DNA of 64,000 nucleotides from Acetobacteraceae bacterium. Lineage in GTDB: Bacteria > Pseudomonadota > Alphaproteobacteria > Acetobacterales > Acetobacteraceae. Shown here piece after piece: positions 45,010-54,312 of the stretch. The notes under the pieces are model-generated. The model was not told where the DNA came from and searched no databases. It saw nothing but the letters and a program-made list of their open reading frames with translations. The stretch lies in the NCBI GenBank assembly GCA_021732665.1, contig JAKFUL010000027.1, positions 1-64,000 of the forward strand, read 5' to 3'. The position numbers were made by a program, and so were the translations under genes. How positions within the stretch are numbered: the first letter of the stretch is position 1; each line of letters starts with the position of its first letter.

Positions 45010-46025
45010 GCGTTCGCTACACCCCCGTCAGCTGGACGCCGTTCAAGTGGTGGTTCGACGCCGCGCTGCTGGCTGGCGTCGCACTATATCTATGGGTCTT
45101 CACCTGGCTGGCGCGGGGTGGGCTGGATGAGGCGACGGTGGCGATCCGCGCCCGCGGCACGCTGGCCTTCATCCTGCTGACCCTGGCGCTCGCCATCGGC
45201 CCGCTGGCGCGGCTGGACCGGCGGTTTCTGCCCTTGCTGTACAATCGGCGGCATCTGGGGGTGATCACCGCGCTGGTCGCGGCCAGCCATGCCATGGCGG
45301 TGCTGGACTGGCATTTCGCCTACAGCCCGACGCCACCCTGGCTGGCGGTGCTGGTCTCCGAGCCCGGGGTCACGCAATGGCCGGGCACGCCCTTCATTCC
45401 CTTCGGGATCATGGCGCTGCTGATCCTGGCGGTGCTGGCCGCCACCAGCCATGATTTCTGGCTGGCCTTCCTGGGGCCGCCGCTGTGGAAGGCGATCCAC
45501 ATGTCGCTGTACCTGGCCTATGCGCTGGTGGTGGCGCATGTCGCCTTCGGCCAGTTGCAGGCGGCGACCCAGCCGGGGCTGGCGGTGCTGGTGGCGCTGG
45601 GCGCGGGCGGCCTGATCTTCCTGCATCTCGCCGCGGCCCTGCGTGGCGAGGCCTGGACGGCGATCGCGGCACCCGAGGCGCCCTGGCTTATCGTCGGCCA
45701 CGCCCGCGACATCGCCGATGGCCGCGCCGTGGTGATGCGGCCGGCGGGGGCGGAGGCGGTGGCGGTGTTCCGCAATGGGCAGGCGCTTTCGGCCATCAGC
45801 CATCTCTGCGCCCATCAGAACGGACCCTTGGGCGAGGGCCGCGTTTTGGATGGCTGCGTCACCTGCCCCTGGCATGGCTTCCAGTACCGGCTGGAGGATG
45901 GCCGCGCGCCGCCGCCCTTCACCGAGAAGGTCGCGACCTATCGGTTGCGGCTGATGGGTGACCAGGTCTGGCTGGACCCGCGCCCCAACCCGCCGGGTAC
46001 GTATGTGGAGCCGCTGCGCGCATGA
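45006..46025 (+). CDS. ferric-reductase-like membrane domain fused to a Rieske [2Fe-2S] domain
   Basis: This 339-aa protein has about six helices in residues 15-215 with His pairs (ASHAMAVLDWHF, IHMSLYLAYALVVAHV) suitable for b-type hemes, as in ferric-reductase/MsrQ-like proteins. A soluble C-terminal Rieske domain follows, with ligands Cys268, His270, Cys287 and His290 (LCAHQNG, CVTCPWHGFQY). It would move electrons between quinol, heme and an iron-sulfur centre. The donor, acceptor and substrate are unknown. It is embedded in five overlapping genes. Confidence 0.85.
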   Translation: MSVRYTPVSWTPFKWWFDAALLAGVALYLWVFTWLARGGLDEATVAIRARGTLAFILLTLALAIGPLARLDRRFLPLLYNRRHLGVITALVAASHAMAVLDWHFAYSPTPPWLAVLVSEPGVTQWPGTPFIPFGIMALLILAVLAATSHDFWLAFLGPPLWKAIHMSLYLAYALVVAHVAFGQLQAATQPGLAVLVALGAGGLIFLHLAAALRGEAWTAIAAPEAPWLIVGHARDIADGRAVVMRPAGAEAVAVFRNGQALSAISHLCAHQNGPLGEGRVLDGCVTCPWHGFQYRLEDGRAPPPFTEKVATYRLRLMGDQVWLDPRPNPPGTYVEPLRA

Positions 46026-46753
46026 ACGACGAATTCTTCATCGGTTGGCAGAAGCGCCCGCCGCCGCGCCTCGGGCGGTTTCTGGCCATGGTCGCGGGCG
46101 GGCTGGTGCTGGGGATGGCGGCGCTGGGCCTGGCGCTGGGCAGCGCGGATGAGCCGGGCGGACCGGATTTCGCCGCCATCGGCGCGGGCGCTGCATTGCC
46201 CGACACGGCGGAGATGAGCGGGGTGGTCACGCTGCTTCCCTATCCCGTGCTGCACCGCGCCGATGGCCGGCCCGTGCTGCTGGGCGGCGATGGCAAGCGC
46301 GGCGCCGGCATCCCGCCCGGGCTGGACGGGCAGGTGGCGACGGCGCGCGGCTATGTCCAGCAACGTGGCAGCATCGGCATGCTGGTGCTGGACGCGCCGC
46401 CGGTGGCCGAGCGGCCGGGGACGCCGCCGCCGGTGCAGGCGCTGGGCCGCTGGCGCATCACGGGGGAGATCTGCGACGGCAAATGCGCTGCCGGCTCCAT
46501 GGTGGCGGGCACCGGGCTGGCGCATCGCGCCTGCGCCACGCTGTGCCTTTCGGGGGAATTGCCGGCCATTCTGGTCAGCGCCGCGCCGGTTTTCGGGCAA
46601 TCCTTCATGCTGCTGGCGGGGCCGGATGGCGGGCCGCTGCCGGAGACGCTGCGGCCGCTGATCGGGCTTCGGGTGAGCATGGAGGGGGCGCTGGAATGGC
46701 GGGGCAATCTGCTGGTGTTCCGGGCCGATCCCGCGGCGGCGCGCACGCCGTGA
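46022..46753 (+). CDS. membrane-anchored hypothetical protein of the Rieske cluster
   Basis: This 243-aa protein has one N-terminal helix (about residues 21-41) and a soluble domain, probably periplasmic. The soluble part carries four Cys in two groups (ICDGKCAAG and ACATLCLSG near residues 156-180), which could bind a metal, a cluster or form disulfides. No family was recognised. Both ends overlap neighbouring genes (ATGA at the start, GTGA at the end). Confidence 0.7.
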   Translation: MNDEFFIGWQKRPPPRLGRFLAMVAGGLVLGMAALGLALGSADEPGGPDFAAIGAGAALPDTAEMSGVVTLLPYPVLHRADGRPVLLGGDGKRGAGIPPGLDGQVATARGYVQQRGSIGMLVLDAPPVAERPGTPPPVQALGRWRITGEICDGKCAAGSMVAGTGLAHRACATLCLSGELPAILVSAAPVFGQSFMLLAGPDGGPLPETLRPLIGLRVSMEGALEWRGNLLVFRADPAAARTP

Positions 46754-46923
46754 GGATGGTGGGGCTGACAGCGGTGGCTATGGGCCTGGCCTGGGGTGCC
46801 TGGCAGGGTGCGGCCTGGGCGCAGGGCATGCTGGGGCTGGACTGGCTGGGGATGGTCTTCCCCGCCGGGGTGCTGGCGCTGGCGCTGACCGCGATGTCGC
46901 GCGTGCTGGGCGAGGGGCATTGA
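46750..46923 (+). CDS. 57-aa membrane peptide closing the Rieske cluster
   Basis: The start GTG 46750 overlaps the stop of the 243-aa gene. The product has two hydrophobic stretches (LTAVAMGLAWGAWQGAAWA and a later MVFPAGVLALALTAMS) and ends VLGEGH. It looks like a two-helix membrane protein. No homolog is recognised. It precedes zapE by about 50 bp. Confidence 0.6.
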   Translation: MRMVGLTAVAMGLAWGAWQGAAWAQGMLGLDWLGMVFPAGVLALALTAMSRVLGEGH

Positions 46924-46972
46924 CCCGCCTCCCCTGGTGCCCGCTGACCTGACGGGCTATCCCGCGCCGATC

Positions 46973-48142
46973 ATGGACGCTCTGCCAAGCCCCGCCACGT
47001 TGCATCCCGACCCCGCGCGCGGCCCGCTTCCCACCTATCGCGCCCGGGTGCAGGCCGGGCATTACACCGCCGACCAGGCGCAGGCGATGATCGCCGAGAA
47101 TTTGCAGGAGCTGTGGTTTCGCCTGCGCGGCTACACCCCGCCCGCGCCGGAGACGGGCGGGCTGTTCGCCAGGCTGTTCCGCCGGCGAGCCTCGGAGGAT
47201 GGCGCGGCGCATGCGCCCATCGGTCTATATATTGTGGGGCAGGTGGGGCGGGGCAAATCCATGCTGATGGACCTCTTCTTCGAGGCCGCCGATGTCACGC
47301 CCAAGCGCCGCATCCATTTCCACGCCTTCATGCAGGAGGCGCATAGCCGCATCCATCTGTGGAGACGCGCCCACCCCGGCGAGGCCGACCCCATCCCGCC
47401 GCTGGCCGACACCATCGCCGCCGAGGCGCTGCTGCTCTGCTTCGACGAGTTCCAGGTGCATGATATTTCCGACGCGCTGATCCTGGGCCGGCTGTTCGAT
47501 GCGCTGTTCCATCGCGGCGTGGTGGTCGTCGCCACCTCCAACACCGACCCGGACGACCTGTTCAAGGGCAAGCCGGGCCGCGACGCCTTCCTGCCCTTCA
47601 TCGCCGAGATCAAGCGGCATGTGGAGGTGCTGCACCTCGACAGCGCGAAGGACTACCGCCGCGACCGGGTGCGGGCGCTGCCGAGTTGGCATGTGCCGGT
47701 GGATGGCCGGGCCGAGCGGGCGATGGACCAGGCGTTTCATGAGCTGACCGGGCTGACGCGCGGCAAACCCATGGCGCTGATGGTGCTGAACCGCGAGGTG
47801 GTGGTGCCGCAGGCGCATCGCGGCGTGGCGCGGTTCGATTTCGATGATCTGTGCGCGCGGCCGCTGGGGCCGGCGGATTACCTGGCGGTGGCGCGCGAGT
47901 TTCACACCGTGCTGATCGATGGGATTCCGCGGCTGAGCCCGGAGAATTTTGACAAGGCGCGGCGGTTCATCACGCTGATCGACGCGCTGTATGAGGCGCG
48001 GTGCAAGCTGCTGGCGAGTGCGGCGGCGGTGCCGGACACGCTGTATGAGCATGGCGAGAACGCGGCGATGTTCGAGCGCACCGCGTCCCGGCTCAACGAA
48101 ATGCAGAGCGAGGATTACCTGGCCCTGCCGCACATCACCTGA
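46973..48142 (+). CDS. zapE: cell-division ATPase ZapE / AFG1 family
   Basis: ZapE is a P-loop ATPase that interacts with FtsZ and is related to mitochondrial AFG1. The protein (about 389 aa) begins LPTYRARVQAGHYTADQAQ and has Walker A GQVGRGKSMLMD near residue 88, a HFHAFMQEAHSRIH segment near 115, Walker B LLCFDEFQVHDI near 155 and ATSNTDPDDLFKG near 190. ATG 46973 gives a family-like N-terminus; GTG 46937 is 12 codons earlier. The 3' end overlaps a convergent DUF1127 gene by 8 bp. Confidence 0.9.
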   Translation: MDALPSPATLHPDPARGPLPTYRARVQAGHYTADQAQAMIAENLQELWFRLRGYTPPAPETGGLFARLFRRRASEDGAAHAPIGLYIVGQVGRGKSMLMDLFFEAADVTPKRRIHFHAFMQEAHSRIHLWRRAHPGEADPIPPLADTIAAEALLLCFDEFQVHDISDALILGRLFDALFHRGVVVVATSNTDPDDLFKGKPGRDAFLPFIAEIKRHVEVLHLDSAKDYRRDRVRALPSWHVPVDGRAERAMDQAFHELTGLTRGKPMALMVLNREVVVPQAHRGVARFDFDDLCARPLGPADYLAVAREFHTVLIDGIPRLSPENFDKARRFITLIDALYEARCKLLASAAAVPDTLYEHGENAAMFERTASRLNEMQSEDYLALPHIT

Positions 48143-48377
48143 GGCCGGCTTCAATCTGCCACGGCGCCCGCGTCAGCTCGGCCCGCACCATCTTCGGCGT
48201 CAGCCCCACATCGCGGCGCATCCGCGCATCCATTTCGGACGCACCACGCTGCGTCGAGAAGCGGCGCCAGGCCAGGCCGGCCACCCTCCCGAATGCGGCA
48301 ATGCTGTCGAAAAGCCCTGCCAGACGCTCAGCGCCGGCATGGGTCGGCAGAGGGTTGGAGGAGACGGAGGCGGACAT
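48135..48377 (-). CDS. DUF1127 (YjiS-like) small protein
   Basis: This 80-aa protein's C-terminal half reads EMDARMRRDVGLTPKMVRAE, matching the DUF1127 pattern of a basic helix with D-x-R-x-x-R-D-x-G. Larger DUF1127 proteins are LysR-linked or stress-related and some small ones affect RNA or phosphate metabolism. It is divergent from a LysR gene across 123 bp and convergent with zapE. Confidence 0.7.
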   Translation of the reverse strand: MSASVSSNPLPTHAGAERLAGLFDSIAAFGRVAGLAWRRFSTQRGASEMDARMRRDVGLTPKMVRAELTRAPWQIEAGLR

Positions 48378-48465
48378 CGAGATATTCCTTTTTCGCGGGT
48401 CCGGGCTGGATGCCCGGCGCCCCGCACATATCCGACGAAAGTTACCAGAAGTCTAACAACTAATA

Positions 48466-48494
48466 TTGACATTGATTATCAGAAAAACTCATAA
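48466..48494 (+). promoter_or_regulatory. sigma-70-type promoter of the LysR gene
   Basis: TTGACA (48466-48471) is followed after exactly 17 nt by TCATAA (48489-48494) in a markedly AT-rich stretch. The LysR ATG is at 48501, only 6 nt past the -10 box, so the transcript would have little or no leader. No Shine-Dalgarno is seen before ATG 48501. Confidence 0.5.
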
Positions 48495-48500
48495 ATTCCC

Positions 48501-49373
48501 ATGCTCGCCATCCCCCCGGGCCTGGACCCCGATATCCTCCGCGCCTTCGTCCTCATCGCCGATGGCGCCTCCGTGACCCGTGCCGCCGAACGCGTGGGCC
48601 GCACCCAATCCGCCGTCTCCATGCAGATGCGCAAGCTGGAGGAGCAGCTCGGCACCCCCCTGCTCGCCCGCGGCCCGCGCGGCCTGGCGCCCACCGCCCG
48701 CGGCAGCTGGCTGGCCGAACGCGCCCGCACCCTGCTCAGCCTGCATGACGAGATCCACGCCAATTTCCGCGCCGCGCCGCTGATCGGCCAGGTCCGCCTG
48801 GGCACGCCCGATGACTACGCGCTGCAATGGCTGCCGCGCATCCTCGCCGGCTTCGCCGAAACCCATCCGCGCATCGAGGTGGACGTGGTCTGCATCAATT
48901 CCGAGGCGCTGGCCGAGCGTCTCTCCAATGGCCAGCTCGACCTCACCTTGCTCACCGAAGGCCATCGCCCCGGAATGGGCGGCGAGGAGGTGTGGCGCGG
49001 CCCGCTGCGCTGGGTCGGCCCCGCCAACCAGGCCCTGCACCGCCGGGACCCGCTGCCCCTCGCCCTCGCCCACCCCGGCTGCACCTGGCGCCGGGTGGCG
49101 CTGGAGGCGCTGGGCCGCGCCGGCCGGCAGGCCCGCGTCACGTATAACTCGGCGACGCAGACCGGCTGCTTCGCCGTGGCGTTGGCCGGGCTGGCCATCA
49201 CCGTCTCCACCCCCACGCGCCTGCCGCCCGGCCTGGTTTGGCTGGGTGCCGCCGAAAACCTGCCCGATCTGCCGGAAATGGGCATCGAGCTGCACCATGC
49301 CGAAATGAGCGAGGCACCGGCCGTCGATGCCCTGGCCCTGGCCATCCGCCAGGGCTTTACCCGACAGGATTGA
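48501..49373 (+). CDS. LysR-family transcriptional regulator
   Basis: This 290-aa regulator has an N-terminal winged helix-turn-helix (LRAFVLIADGASVTRAAERVGRTQSAVSMQMRKLEEQLG region, residues 14-52), then GTPLLARGPRGLAPT and a periplasmic-binding-like effector domain from about residue 90 (QVRLGTPDDYALQWLPRIL). LysR regulators usually control a divergent neighbour; here that is the DUF1127 gene. The effector is unknown. Confidence 0.92.
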   Translation: MLAIPPGLDPDILRAFVLIADGASVTRAAERVGRTQSAVSMQMRKLEEQLGTPLLARGPRGLAPTARGSWLAERARTLLSLHDEIHANFRAAPLIGQVRLGTPDDYALQWLPRILAGFAETHPRIEVDVVCINSEALAERLSNGQLDLTLLTEGHRPGMGGEEVWRGPLRWVGPANQALHRRDPLPLALAHPGCTWRRVALEALGRAGRQARVTYNSATQTGCFAVALAGLAITVSTPTRLPPGLVWLGAAENLPDLPEMGIELHHAEMSEAPAVDALALAIRQGFTRQD

Positions 49374-49452
49374 TCGCCAATTCGTGGTCTTGGGGTTGTC
49401 ACGGGCCGCGAAATATGGCGAAACAAACCCGGGACAGCTTCGTGGGGGCAAC

Positions 49453-49986
49453 ATGCGTTTCGGATGGATGGCGATTCTCGGACTCGCGCTGGCCTGCGCG
49501 GCGCCGGCGGAGGCTGCACGAAACACCCAAACCGACGCCAGGACGCAGCAGGCACGCCCCGCCATTCAGGCCAGCCTGCCACCGCGCGGCCCGGCCCGCG
49601 CCGCGACCCGGATCAACGCGGTCAATGGCCGTGGCTATGCCAATCCGGGCCGGGCCTCGGCCCGCCACGTGGCCCTGCGCAACCCGACGAGCCGGCAGGT
49701 CGCGCCCTATCACCGCGCCGCCTTGCCCTCGGCCCAGGTGCGCGACCGTTCGGGCCGGCTTGTGGTGGCGCCGGGCTACCAGCGCGCGATGCTGCGCGGG
49801 CAGACCGCCTCGGCCGCCTGCACCACCTCGCGCGGGCGCCGGGTCTGCGGTGGCACGCGGCAGGTGTCGATGCGCTGGTCGGGGGGGCTGCCGCCAGCGG
49901 TGGGCAACCAGTCCAACTGCCCTGACGGCACAATGGCGACGCTGGCCTTGGGGCATGACAACGTGGTGCGCTGCGTCCCGCTCTGA
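49453..49986 (+). CDS. secreted hypothetical protein
   Basis: This 177-aa protein has a signal peptide (MRFGWMAILGLALACAAPAEA) and a mature part rich in Arg, Ala, Gln and Pro at first, then a C-terminal domain with two Cys pairs (ACTTSRGRRVCGG, SNCPDGT ... RCVPL). The cysteines suggest disulfides in the periplasm or outside. No family was recognised. It stands alone between the LysR gene and a YrdC-like gene. Confidence 0.65.
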   Translation: MRFGWMAILGLALACAAPAEAARNTQTDARTQQARPAIQASLPPRGPARAATRINAVNGRGYANPGRASARHVALRNPTSRQVAPYHRAALPSAQVRDRSGRLVVAPGYQRAMLRGQTASAACTTSRGRRVCGGTRQVSMRWSGGLPPAVGNQSNCPDGTMATLALGHDNVVRCVPL

Positions 49987-50044
49987 GGCTTTCCAACCCC
50001 GGCTTTCCCCGCCAGCATGGCGGTAAGGAAGCCCGGGAAACGCC

Positions 50045-50929
50045 ATGCTCCGCCGCTTCCTGCTGGCCGCCTCGCCGGCACCGCCATTCCCCGCGCGGGC
50101 GCCGCCGGATGGCCACAGGCTTATCATCAACGCCGACGATGTGGCGCTATTTCCGGTGCTGTATCAACATAAGGCTCGACCGATGACCAGGCTCGATATC
50201 GCTGGGAATGCGCGGCGGGTGGTGGATGTGGTGAAGGCCGGCGATGTCGCCGTCTTCCACACCGATGTGGGCTATGCCGGGGTGGGCGGCTGCGAGGCGG
50301 CGCTGACGCGCTTCTTCCGCGCCAAGGGGCGCGGCGCGCATAAGCGCAACGCCATGCTCGGCAGCCTGGCCATCCATGACGAGGTGCATGACATGGCCGC
50401 GCGGGCGCGCGAGATGATCCGGGCGCTGGTGCTGGACCATGACCTGCCGATTTCCGCGATCGGGCCGTTCCGCGCCGATCACCCGCTGCCGGCGAAGTTG
50501 GAACCCGAGGCGCTGGCGGCCAGCACAGATGGCGGCACGCTGGCCATACTGATGAATGTCGGGCCGCTGGAGGCGGAGATGGCGCGGCTGGCGCTGGAGG
50601 AGGGGCAGCCGCTATTCGGCTCCTCCGCCAACCTGACCGGTACGGGCACGAAGTTTCGCGCCGAGGATATTCAGCCGGAAATCCGTGGCTGCGCGGCGCT
50701 GGTGGTGGATCAGGGGTTGAGCAAATACCACCACTACCGGCGCTCCTCGACCATGATCAACTTCACCACGATGGAGGTGGTGCGCATCGGCGCCTGCTAC
50801 GAAGTCATCACCGATGTGCTGGCGCGCTGGTTCGGGGTGGAACTGCCGCCCGACCCGGGGCTGGACCGGCTGCCATCCGGCCATCTGCGCGAAAGCCAAA
50901 GACACGCGGCGGAGAAGGCAAGCGCCTGA
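50045..50929 (+). CDS. YrdC/Sua5-domain protein of a divergent subfamily
   Basis: This 294-aa protein (ATG 50183 is an alternative start, giving 248 aa) resembles the YrdC/TsaC fold: VVDVVKAGDVAVFHTDVGYAGVG near residue 58, a nucleotide-binding K-x-R-x-x-x-K (KGRGAHK) and FGSSANLTGTGT near residue 195. TsaC/Sua5 makes threonylcarbamoyl-AMP for tRNA t6A. Usual TsaC has P-T-E-x-x-x-G-L-G, here H-T-D-V-G-Y-A, and a Pro after the second Lys of K-x-R-x-x-x-K, here Arg, so the activity may differ. The long C-terminal region after residue 210 is family-specific. Confidence 0.7.
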   Translation: MLRRFLLAASPAPPFPARAPPDGHRLIINADDVALFPVLYQHKARPMTRLDIAGNARRVVDVVKAGDVAVFHTDVGYAGVGGCEAALTRFFRAKGRGAHKRNAMLGSLAIHDEVHDMAARAREMIRALVLDHDLPISAIGPFRADHPLPAKLEPEALAASTDGGTLAILMNVGPLEAEMARLALEEGQPLFGSSANLTGTGTKFRAEDIQPEIRGCAALVVDQGLSKYHHYRRSSTMINFTTMEVVRIGACYEVITDVLARWFGVELPPDPGLDRLPSGHLRESQRHAAEKASA

Positions 50930-51955
<1,026 letters not shown>

Positions 51956-51986
51956 GCCAGCCACACTTGCTTCTGGGAGAAGAGAC

Positions 51987-53180
51987 ATGAACATTCACGA
52001 GTACCAGGGCAAGGAAGTGCTGAAGCGCTACGGCGTGGCGGTGCTGGACGGCTATGTCGCCACCACGCCGGAGGAGGCCGAGGCGGGTGCCGCCAAGCTC
52101 CCTGGGCCGATCTGGGTGGTGAAGAGCCAGATCCATGCCGGCGGCCGCGGCGCCGGGCGTTTCACCAACGACCCGGATGGCAAGGGCGGCGTTCGCCTGG
52201 CCAAGTCCGTGGCCGAGGTGAAGGAGCAGGCGGCGAAGATGCTGGGCTCGGTGCTTGTCACCAAGCAGACCGGGCCCCAGGGCAAGCAGGTCAACCGGCT
52301 GTATATCGAGGCGGGCTGCGACATCGCGCGCGAGCTGTACCTGGCCCTGCTGCTGGACCGCGACACAAGCCGCATCGTCATCATGGCCTCGACCGAGGGC
52401 GGCATGGAGATCGAGGAGGTGGCCGAGCATCACCCCGAGAAGATTCTGCGCGTGCATGTCGACCCAGCCACGGGCGTGTTTCCTTATCACGGCCGCGAAC
52501 TGGCCTTTGGGCTCGGGTTGACCGGCAAGCAGGTCGGTGCGTTCCAAAAACTCGTGACCGCGCTCTACACCGCCTATATCGAGCTCGATGGCGCGATCAT
52601 CGAGATCAACCCGGTGGTCGTGACCAAGGCCGGCGATGTGCTGGCGCTCGACGCCAAGGTCAGCTTCGACGACAGCGCGCTGTATCGCCACAAGGACCTC
52701 GAGGCGCTGCGCGACGACACCGAGATGGACCCGAAGGAACTCGACGCCGTCAACCACGATTTGAACTACGTGGCGCTCGATGGCGAGATCGGCTGCATGG
52801 TCAATGGCGCGGGCCTGGCCATGGCGACGATGGACATCATCAAGCTCTATGGTTCCTCGCCCGCCAACTTCCTCGATGTCGGCGGCACCGCGGATGCGGC
52901 GCGGGTGACCGAGGCGTTCCGGATCATCACCTCCGACGCCAATGTGAAGGGCATCCTGGTCAATATCTTCGGTGGCATCGCCAAGTGCGACATGATCGCC
53001 AATGGCATCGTCGCGGCTTCGAAGAATTTGGACCTGAAGGTGCCTTTGGTCGTGCGGCTTGAGGGCACCAATGTGGAGCTGGGCAAGAAGATCCTGGCCG
53101 AATCAGGTCTCGCCATCATTCCCGCCGACAATCTTGCCGATGCGGCCCAGAAAGCCGTCGCCGCCGTGAGGAACGCATAA
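51987..53180 (+). CDS. sucC: succinyl-CoA synthetase beta subunit (ADP-forming)
   Basis: SucC binds nucleotide and, with SucD, interconverts succinyl-CoA and succinate with ATP formation. The 397-aa product has [17 protein letters not shown], the ATP-grasp segment [16 protein letters not shown] near residue 45, a GREL phosphate loop and the CoA-side [11 protein letters not shown] near 330. It follows mdh by 31 bp and precedes sucD by one base. Confidence 0.97.
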   Translation: MNIHEYQGKEVLKRYGVAVLDGYVATTPEEAEAGAAKLPGPIWVVKSQIHAGGRGAGRFTNDPDGKGGVRLAKSVAEVKEQAAKMLGSVLVTKQTGPQGKQVNRLYIEAGCDIARELYLALLLDRDTSRIVIMASTEGGMEIEEVAEHHPEKILRVHVDPATGVFPYHGRELAFGLGLTGKQVGAFQKLVTALYTAYIELDGAIIEINPVVVTKAGDVLALDAKVSFDDSALYRHKDLEALRDDTEMDPKELDAVNHDLNYVALDGEIGCMVNGAGLAMATMDIIKLYGSSPANFLDVGGTADAARVTEAFRIITSDANVKGILVNIFGGIAKCDMIANGIVAASKNLDLKVPLVVRLEGTNVELGKKILAESGLAIIPADNLADAAQKAVAAVRNA

Positions 53181-53181
53181 C

Positions 53182-54078
53182 ATGGCCATTCTGATCGACG
53201 CTTCGACCCGGGTGATGACCCAGGGCTTTACCGGCGCACAGGGCACCTTCCATGCGTCGCAGGGCATCGCCTATGGCTCCAACTATGTGGGGGGCGTGAC
53301 GCCGGGCAAGGGCGGCACCATGCATCCCGAGCTGAACCTGCCGGTGTTCAACACGGTGGCGGAATGCGTGGCGGCGACCGGGGCCAATGCCTCGGTCATC
53401 TATGTGCCGGCGGCCTTCGCGGCGGATTCCATCCTGGAGGCGATCGACGCCGAGCTGCCGCTGATCATCTGCATCACCGAGGGCATTCCGGTGCTGGACA
53501 TGGTGAAGGTGAAGCGGGCGCTGGGCTCCTCCAAGTCGCGCCTGGTCGGGCCGAACTGCCCGGGGGTGATCACGCCCGATGCCTGCAAGATCGGCATCAT
53601 GCCCGGCCACATTCATCGTCGCGGGTCGGTGGGCATCGTCTCTCGCTCGGGCACGCTGACCTATGAGGCGGTGGCGCAGACCACGGCGGCGGGCCTCGGC
53701 CAAAGCTCCTGCGTGGGCATTGGCGGCGACCCGGTGAAGGGGATGGATTTCATCGACGTGCTGGCGCTGTTCCTGGCCGACCCGGAGACGCATTCGATCA
53801 TCATGATCGGCGAGATCGGCGGGCAGTCGGAAATCCAGGCGGCGGAGTTTCTGGCCCGCGAAAACTTCGCGCCGGGCAAGCGCAACCTGCCGGTGGTGGG
53901 CTTCATCGCCGGTGCCACGGCACCGCCGGGCCGCCGGATGGGCCATGCCGGCGCGGTGATCTCGGGCGGCAAGGACACAGCGGAAGCGAAGATGGCGGCG
54001 ATGGCGGAAGCGGGGATCATGATCGCCGACAGCCCGTCCTCGCTGGGCTCGACCATGGTGAAGGCGCTGGCGAAGTAG
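53182..54078 (+). CDS. sucD: succinyl-CoA synthetase alpha subunit
   Basis: SucD binds CoA and carries the phosphohistidine. The 298-aa product has [15 protein letters not shown] at the N-terminus, GVTPGKGG near residue 37 and the active-site His in [13 protein letters not shown] near 252. It starts one base after the sucC stop. A GC-rich hairpin follows, then, unusually, an RTX gene rather than sucA. Confidence 0.97.
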   Translation: MAILIDASTRVMTQGFTGAQGTFHASQGIAYGSNYVGGVTPGKGGTMHPELNLPVFNTVAECVAATGANASVIYVPAAFAADSILEAIDAELPLIICITEGIPVLDMVKVKRALGSSKSRLVGPNCPGVITPDACKIGIMPGHIHRRGSVGIVSRSGTLTYEAVAQTTAAGLGQSSCVGIGGDPVKGMDFIDVLALFLADPETHSIIMIGEIGGQSEIQAAEFLARENFAPGKRNLPVVGFIAGATAPPGRRMGHAGAVISGGKDTAEAKMAAMAEAGIMIADSPSSLGSTMVKALAK

Positions 54079-54094
54079 CCCCGGGGGCTGTGTG

Positions 54095-54114
54095 CCGGCC
54101 GCGTGAGCGGCCGG
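54095..54114 (+). terminator. GC-rich hairpin after sucD
   Basis: CCGGCCGC and GCGGCCGG form an 8-bp stem around GTGA 16 bp past the sucD stop. No T-run follows, so it is a stable 3' end or a weak terminator rather than a canonical one. It would set off mdh-sucCD from the inserted RTX gene. Confidence 0.45.
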
Positions 54115-54312
54115 GCCGCAGGCGACAGGCCAGAGGTTCGGGCGGTGCCTTCCTGGCCCGCCCGGTGTGGCGGGGATGGCGGCACGCCACAAAACCGGCG
54201 ATGCGCCTTGCAGTGTTCATCCGCAAGGGGCTTCCCCAATCGCTGAAACGTGAGAGTGTTGTTGACTTCGCCGGCATGTTGCCCGCGACAGGTGACACTT
54301 GGAGCGTTCCAC

